From Rhodospirillaceae bacterium (GTDB taxonomy: Bacteria; Pseudomonadota; Alphaproteobacteria; GCA-2746255): a stretch of 47,236 nucleotides of DNA. The notes below the pieces were generated by a model. The model ran no database searches. It was not told the DNA's origin and saw only the letters and a program-made list of their open reading frames with translations. The translations under genes were made by a program, and so were the position numbers. Below, piece by piece: positions 43,128-47,236 of the stretch (the stretch's first letter is position 1; the number at the start of each line of letters is the position of its first letter). The DNA lies in NCBI GenBank assembly GCA_002746255.1, contig NVWO01000008.1:1-47236 (forward strand), given 5' to 3'.

Positions 43128-43167
43128 TGAAAAGGAAAGCGCCTCCCGGGGGGGGCCGGGAGGCGCT
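43128..43167 (-). terminator. Strong hairpin terminator ahead of the late genes
   Basis: On the minus strand AGCGCCTCCCGG, CCCCCC loop, CCGGGAGGCGCT (43167-43138), then TTCCTTTTCACC. The 12-bp stem is perfect. It separates the two leading genes from the scaffold-capsid block and shares its U-rich tail style with the capsid terminator. Confidence 0.8.
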
Positions 43168-43218
43168 GCGTGTTTAATTTGGGGAAATGGGGATGATAAA
43201 AAGGAATCTAATCCTAAT

Positions 43219-43686
43219 TTATCGACCCGTCAAGGGAAAAATATTTGTTAAATGGCGTCGCCTGTTTCGTAAGCCAAGGTGGTGATAAAGCTGCCATGGC
43301 GTAAAAATGGTTGTTGCCCGAATGCTCAATACGCGCTTCACCGCTTCGACGCAGGTAAAGGGGCAAATCGGAAAAAGCGCCCAGGGCCGCAAACCATGCC
43401 GTGGCGGCGGTTCCGGCTGGATCGTTGTTGCGACGACGCGAAACCCGTGGGCGCGGTACCAGATCGCAAGGTCAAAATCCAATGGCAGGTCGAGCGCGGT
43501 GATTTCGGTTCGGCGGACAAGCGGGTCGTAGATGAGCCAGCGGGAGCCCTGAAGGATTGCCAGGAAGCAATGGCGGAAGCCATGCCTTAGAAGGCGTAGC
43601 CAGGGAAGGTCCGTCTGGTCGGAAAAAATGACGAGGGCGTGAAGCGATTTTTCATGCCCGTTGTCTGCAGCCTTGCCCGCGTTCAT
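43219..43686 (-). CDS. Unknown protein with His-then-Cys pattern
   Basis: A 155-residue protein. It has HGFRHCFLAILQGSRWLIYDP early and later TCVEAVKRVLSIRATTIFTPWQLYHHL. A His followed much later by a Cys at a helix start is the order of circularly permuted NlpC/P60-like (YiiX/LRAT) folds; this is only a suggestion. It overlaps the upstream gene by four bases (ATGA). Confidence 0.65.
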   Translation of the reverse strand: MNAGKAADNGHEKSLHALVIFSDQTDLPWLRLLRHGFRHCFLAILQGSRWLIYDPLVRRTEITALDLPLDFDLAIWYRAHGFRVVATTIQPEPPPRHGLRPWALFPICPFTCVEAVKRVLSIRATTIFTPWQLYHHLGLRNRRRHLTNIFPLTGR

Positions 43687-44048
43687 TGGACGATGCCTTT
43701 CCTGCGCAAGACCTGCGCCAGACGGTCCAGCGCCTCCTGCCACAGAAAGGCGGCCCTTGCTTCCCTGGGATAGGTTGCATCGGGCGGCAGCAATTTTTCG
43801 CCATATTCTGTCAGCACCAGAAGATGTTCTCGCAGCAACCGGCGCTTGCGGTAAAGGCGGTTGACGACCGCAAGCACATCGTCGGGGTCGCAAGGGCGCG
43901 TGGTCTCGCCGCACCCGGCCTGGATTCGCGCGCCCTCCCGGCGTGCCTGAAAACATTGCACGAACCAGAACCAGGCTTCCTCCGCTGAAGAAAAAGGCTC
44001 GTCGATGAGGGGGAGGTAAGGCTTGGGGGCATAGCGTTCGCTGCGCAT
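43683..44048 (-). CDS. Unknown protein, first gene of the leftward transcript
   Basis: A 121-residue, mostly helical protein. Notable segments are SSAEEAWFWFVQCFQARREGARI, an AGCGETTRPCDPDD loop with two Cys residues, and a basic VVNRLYRKRRLLREHLLVL. Its family was not recognised, though similar proteins are recalled beside repressor genes in alphaproteobacteria. It starts facing the repressor gene, with the operator region in between. Confidence 0.65.
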   Translation of the reverse strand: MRSERYAPKPYLPLIDEPFSSAEEAWFWFVQCFQARREGARIQAGCGETTRPCDPDDVLAVVNRLYRKRRLLREHLLVLTEYGEKLLPPDATYPREARAAFLWQEALDRLAQVLRRKGIVQ

Positions 44049-44106
44049 GGTGGTGGGTCCTCACAGGCAAGGAGGCCACGGCGTGGTGCCGGCCCCGTTG
44101 CCACCC

Positions 44107-44135
44107 AGAAAAGAAGGAATATATTCCCCTGTCAA
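44107..44135 (-). promoter_or_regulatory. Leftward promoter candidate with operator O1
   Basis: On the minus strand a consensus -35 TTGACA (44135-44130) with a weak -10-like TTTTCT (44112-44107) at a 17-base spacing. Palindrome GGAATATATTCC (44116-44127) lies between them. It would drive the genes at 44048 and beyond. Confidence 0.55.
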
Positions 44136-44193
44136 GAAAAATAAGAAAATATTCCTGATGAGATTGTGGGAAAATTATAAGAAAATGTTCTTA
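44117..44193. promoter_or_regulatory. Three operator-like sites GAA-N4-TTC
   Basis: O1 GAATATATTC (44117-44126), O2 GAAAATATTC (44145-44154), O3 GAAAATGTTC (44181-44190). The last lies in the perfect palindrome TAAGAAAATGTTCTTA (44178-44193) that ends at the repressor start codon. Centres are 28 and 36 bp apart. They probably bind the repressor itself. Confidence 0.7.
44152..44181 (+). promoter_or_regulatory. Repressor promoter candidate
   Basis: TTCCTG (44152-44157) and TATAAG (44176-44181) at an 18-base spacing. The elements overlap sites O2 and O3, so the repressor could control its own gene. The -35 is weak. Confidence 0.4.
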
Positions 44194-44825
44194 TGCTGCG
44201 GCATAGCGACATCTGGACGGCTATCGATAGTTTTGCCCGGGCCCATGGGCTTTCACCTTCCGGCCTGGCGCGACGTGCTGGCTTGGATTCAACAACCTTT
44301 AACAAAAGCAAGCGAACCTCGCGGGAAGGGAAGCTGCGTTGGCCCAGCACGGAAAGCATCTCGAAAATTCTTGCGGCGATGGATTGCAGCTTTGGCGATT
44401 TTCTCATCTACCTTGGGGGCGATGCCGCAGAGGGTCTGGCGCAACGTGTTCCGGTCATCGGTTTTGCCGAGGCGGGCGATCAAGGGTTTTTTGACGACGC
44501 CGGTTATCCAACCGGCTGCGGCTGGGATGAGACGGTTTTTCCAAAAAGCCGTGACCCGCACGCTTATGCGCTGGAGATCAGCGGCGACAGCATGCAACCG
44601 ATTTATCGCGACGGCGATATTGTCGTTGTTTCGCCACAGGCAAACATTCGCCGGGGCGATCGGGTCGTTTTAAAAACAAAGGAAGGCGAAGTTTTAGCGA
44701 AGGAGCTAAAGCGTCAGAGCAGTAAGCAGATTGAGCTTCTTTCTCTCAATCGCGCCTATGGGGATCGCATCATTCCCATCGAAAACGTTGAATGGATGGC
44801 CCGCATCGTTTGGGTGAGTCAATAG
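44193..44825 (+). CDS. S24-type self-cleaving repressor (CI/LexA-like)
   Basis: A 210-residue protein. The N-terminal helix-turn-helix (about 8-70) has LSPSGLARRAGLDSTTFNKSKR. The peptidase part has a possible cleavage bond Ala94-Gly95 (GFAEAG), the catalytic Ser133 in ISGDSM and Lys170 in VLAKEL. The Ser-Lys gap of 37 residues equals that of LexA (119 and 156). It should fold as a dimeric repressor that inactivates itself on RecA activation. It is divergent from the leftward structural genes and adjoins lysS. Confidence 0.88.
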   Translation: MLRHSDIWTAIDSFARAHGLSPSGLARRAGLDSTTFNKSKRTSREGKLRWPSTESISKILAAMDCSFGDFLIYLGGDAAEGLAQRVPVIGFAEAGDQGFFDDAGYPTGCGWDETVFPKSRDPHAYALEISGDSMQPIYRDGDIVVVSPQANIRRGDRVVLKTKEGEVLAKELKRQSSKQIELLSLNRAYGDRIIPIENVEWMARIVWVSQ

Positions 44826-44899
44826 GCAGCCAGTCGTCACTGGCCAGAGCAAGCAACAATTACCATCGGCGTGAACCGCGCGGCCTTGTCTGGCGGTGT

Positions 44900-46492
44900 C
44901 TAATCTGTTGGATTTCCCTGAACAAGTTCGCCGGCCAGCGCCTGGCGGATCAGGGCGCGGGTTTCATCCAGGCCGTAAAGGGCGATAAAGGATCCCATGC
45001 GCGGCCCCTGGGATTGGCCAAGAAGGATTTCATAGAGGGCCTTGAACCACGCTCTCAGATCGGGGAAGGGGTGACGTTTGCCGATTTCATAAAGTTCCGT
45101 CTGGATGGTTGCGGAATCGGCATCGGATGGTAGGGCTTCAATCGCCTTGGCGAGGTCCTGAAGGGCGGCTTGTTCTGTTGGGTCGGGTGCCCGGTAACGC
45201 TTCGCCGGTTTAACGAAGTCCTGATAGTAATGGACGGCATGTTTCGTGAGCGCGTCAAGAATAGGGGCGTTCTGCGGGTTTGCCTTTGGCCGGTATCTGG
45301 AAAGATATTCCCATATAACGGTGCTTTCTTCAGCGTGGCAGACATTCGCAAGATTTAGCAAAATCGAATAGGTCAGATGAAAATCTTCTTTCGGCGGGGT
45401 CCCGTTGTGAATGTGCCAAACCGGATTTATCAAGCGTTCGTCCGGGTTCTGCTCCGGGTATTTTTCCAGAAAGCTTAGATAATCGTCCACATTCCTGGGG
45501 ATCACGTCGAAATAAAGGCGTTTTGCCTTTTTCGGTGATTGAAACATGAAAAGTTTGAGGCTTTCCGGTGGGGCGTAGCGAAGCCATTCGTCAACGCTTA
45601 TGCCGTTTCCCCGTGACTTCGATATTTTCTCGCCATTCTCGTCGAGAAAAAGTTCATAGGTAAAGCCTTCGGGCGGCGTGCCGCCGAGAATGCGGCAGAT
45701 GCGATTGCCCAGGCGCACGGAATCGATCAGGTCTTTTCCCGACATTTCGTAATCGACATCCAGCGCCGTCCACCGCATCGCCCAATCCACGCGCCATTGC
45801 AGTTTGCAATGCCCGCCCGTGACAGGAAGTTCGGTCTGCGTCCCATCTTCGTCCACAAAGGTGATTGTGCCCGCCGTGGTATCCCTTGCGATGATGGGCG
45901 TTTGCAACACACGGCCGGTCTTTGGGGAAATGGGAAGAAAAGGGCTGTAGGTGGCTTTCCGTTCGCTTCCAAGAATTGGCAGAACGACGTTCAGGATGTC
46001 GTCATAACGTTCGAGAACCTGGCGCAGGAAGGGATCGAAGCGGCCGCTTTGATAGCATTCCGTGGCGCTCTGGAATTCATAGTCGAATCCGAACGCATCC
46101 AGGAAACTGCAAAGGCGGGCATTGTTGTGATGTCCAAAACTTTCGTGGGTTCCAAACGGATCTGGGATGGCGGTTAGTGGCTTGCCCAGATGTTCGGTCA
46201 GCATCGCCTGATTTGGGACGTTGTCCGGCACCTTGCGAAGTCCGTCCATGTCGTCGGAAAAGGTAAAAAGACGGGTGGGGATGTCTGTCAGCGTTGAAAA
46301 GGCGCGCTGGACCATTGCCGTGCGCACGACTTCCGCGAAGGTTCCTATATGGGGAAGCCCCGAGGGGCCATAGCCGGTTTCGAAAAGGACATATCCCTTT
46401 TCAGGGCATTTCCCGTGAAGGCGTTCGAGGATGCGCCGTGCTTCTTGAAACGGCCAGGCCTTGCATGCGGTTGCAGCCTCGCGATTGGACAT
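44900..46492 (-). CDS. lysS: Class I lysyl-tRNA synthetase
   Basis: A 530-residue class I enzyme (LysK type), unrelated to the class II LysRS of most bacteria but usual in alphaproteobacteria. The HIGH-like motif is HIGT at 48-51 ([10 protein letters not shown]) and the KMSKS motif is KISKSRG at about 289-295. It charges tRNA-Lys. It lies back-to-tail with the repressor gene, so it may mark the chromosomal side of the phage cassette. Confidence 0.97.
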   Translation of the reverse strand: MSNREAATACKAWPFQEARRILERLHGKCPEKGYVLFETGYGPSGLPHIGTFAEVVRTAMVQRAFSTLTDIPTRLFTFSDDMDGLRKVPDNVPNQAMLTEHLGKPLTAIPDPFGTHESFGHHNNARLCSFLDAFGFDYEFQSATECYQSGRFDPFLRQVLERYDDILNVVLPILGSERKATYSPFLPISPKTGRVLQTPIIARDTTAGTITFVDEDGTQTELPVTGGHCKLQWRVDWAMRWTALDVDYEMSGKDLIDSVRLGNRICRILGGTPPEGFTYELFLDENGEKISKSRGNGISVDEWLRYAPPESLKLFMFQSPKKAKRLYFDVIPRNVDDYLSFLEKYPEQNPDERLINPVWHIHNGTPPKEDFHLTYSILLNLANVCHAEESTVIWEYLSRYRPKANPQNAPILDALTKHAVHYYQDFVKPAKRYRAPDPTEQAALQDLAKAIEALPSDADSATIQTELYEIGKRHPFPDLRAWFKALYEILLGQSQGPRMGSFIALYGLDETRALIRQALAGELVQGNPTD

Positions 46493-46640
46493 GGTTCAAC
46501 TCATTCCCATAAGCGCCAGATTTTCCGGTTTTTCCGGTTTTTCCGGGCAGCGACGGGGAACCTAGGCGTCGGATGACGTGTCGTCAACCAACGCAATCAA
46601 GGACATGCCTGTCGATTAAGTATCTGAAGATGTGGCGGGG
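46493..46640. repeat. lysS upstream region with short tandem repeat
   Basis: It holds three tandem copies of a (T)TTTTCCGG unit at about 46520-46545. No gene is seen. Possibly part of the lysS promoter region. Confidence 0.4.
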
Positions 46641-46994
46641 TTAGGCGCGGACGCTTAGGGGCGCAAAGGGCGAGGAAAGGGGAAGGTCGGACACCTCAAT
46701 CTTTTGGTAGGCCAAGACGCCCTTGCGGTGCTGATGCGGCCCGCCGGCGGCTGGAAAAAAGGGCGTTTCCTGGGCGATTTGCTGCGCCGCAAAGGGAAGG
46801 GGCGTGTGCAGAGAAAGACGCGGTTCCTGGACAAGAACGGGCAGCCGCGTGGTGACGCCCGGAAGATCGGTGGCGTCGACAGGATTTCGTTCACCCTGGG
46901 CTGCGAAATTTCTTTCCCGCTCAGGCGAGCGATGCAAAAAATGTACAGAGGCAACCGATTGAACTGGGCCTCTTTCCGTTCCGAATGTTTCCAT
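46641..46994 (-). CDS. Small hypothetical protein, weakly supported
   Basis: A 117-residue frame starting METFGTERGP. Its second half, TRLPVLVQEPRLSLHTPLPFAAQQIAQETPFFP, reads like a real protein, while an overlapping frame (46655-47062) is basic and low in quality. A weak GGAG lies 13 bases upstream of the ATG. No family recognised. Confidence 0.4.
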   Translation of the reverse strand: METFGTERGPVQSVASVHFLHRSPERERNFAAQGERNPVDATDLPGVTTRLPVLVQEPRLSLHTPLPFAAQQIAQETPFFPAAGGPHQHRKGVLAYQKIEVSDLPLSSPFAPLSVRA

Positions 46995-47236
46995 CGTTTC
47001 GGCGTTTCTCCGGCTTCATTAAGCAGTTTTTTGATTGGACTGCTTTGTGAGAAAGATTGCACATGATCACAACTGCAGAAATTATAGACGATCGACGAAA
47101 AGTCTTTAAATGGTTTCTATCCATTAACCATAAGAAATAATGAACACGTTAACCAAGATGTGCGCCGGCATAGGTACACGCATGAAAAAAGATTGGTTAA
47201 TCTGCGGGAAATGACGCGAATTAATCCTTTGTAAAG

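Larger units (their letters stand above)
33283..44825. mobile_element. T7-like particle cassette (prophage remnant or domesticated module)
   Basis: About 11.5 kb. Late genes run leftwards from 44048 to 33488 in an order close to that of T7: scaffold, capsid, tail tubular A, tail tubular B, small virion protein, fibre, TerS, TerL, Rz-like, endolysin, holin. A divergent S24 repressor lies at the right edge. No portal, large internal virion proteins, integrase, replication genes or phage RNA polymerase are seen. Boundaries are estimated from gene content. Confidence 0.85.

Noticed and set aside
31835-44825. The 89-bp repeats as the attachment sites of the whole phage cassette
   Set aside because: Both copies lie on the left side of the phage genes (31.8 and 33.1 kb); no third copy is seen near 44.8 kb, so they bound only the small insertion.
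46655-47062. A 135-codon minus-strand frame overlapping the small hypothetical gene
   Set aside because: Highly basic and Pro/Arg-rich, typical of a shadow; the alternative frame (46641-46994) is more protein-like.
47064-47141. A 25-codon plus-strand frame starting MITTAEIIDD
   Set aside because: Too short and without a ribosome-binding site; may be chance in A/T-rich DNA.
1-47236. CRISPR array or retron
   Set aside because: No regularly spaced direct repeats of 25-40 bp and no cas or reverse transcriptase gene were found.

Overview
The window is chromosomal DNA of an alphaproteobacterium, most likely in or near the Rhodospirillales. Supporting signs are the long ribF-ileS-lspA-bamF-M16-M16 gene run, a class I lysyl-tRNA synthetase, DUF3035/BamF and Coq7, and a CIRCE plus RpoH-like promoter in front of groESL. 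No species can be named from the sequence alone.

Region 1 (1-31.9 kb) is mostly housekeeping. On the minus strand, tadA is followed by two related single-domain globins. On the plus strand a tightly overlapping set encodes a C26 amidotransferase, RluB and RsmD. A long minus-strand set then runs from 15.3 to 3.7 kb: maoC-like dehydratase, ribF, ileS, lspA, bamF-like lipoprotein, two M16 peptidases (one catalytic, one lacking the zinc motif), pgi, mutL and a small membrane protein. Next come a di-iron membrane hydroxylase, a protein made of two tandem DUF547 domains with two glycosyltransferases, a tRNA-Leu(CAA), a yqaA-dsbB-coq7 overlap cluster, an esterase, ctaA and a receiver-only protein with an internal deletion. 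The sulfate-activation operon cysH-cysD-cysNC, groES-groEL (with an atypical GroEL tail) and pyrD close the region.

Region 2 (31.8-33.2 kb) is a small insertion beside pyrD. It is bounded by two 89-bp direct repeats that each contain the first 50 bp of pyrD. It carries a DUF4258/HTH toxin-antitoxin-like pair with a perfect palindrome over its promoter.

Region 3 (33.3-44.8 kb) is a compact T7-like particle cassette read leftwards: small gene, scaffold, capsid, small capsid-associated protein, tail tubular A, tail tubular B, small virion protein, tail fibre, probable TerS, TerL, Rz-like protein, endolysin and holin. A strong intrinsic terminator lies just after the capsid genes, as in T7. No portal, integrase, replication or RNA polymerase gene is present. 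At the right edge an S24-type, apparently self-cleaving repressor is divergently transcribed, with three GAA-N4-TTC operator-like sites in the divergent region. This is the best candidate for an unusual system: a stripped-down, SOS-like controlled particle module, or else a decayed prophage.

Region 4 (44.9-47.2 kb) holds class I lysS and a weakly supported small gene.
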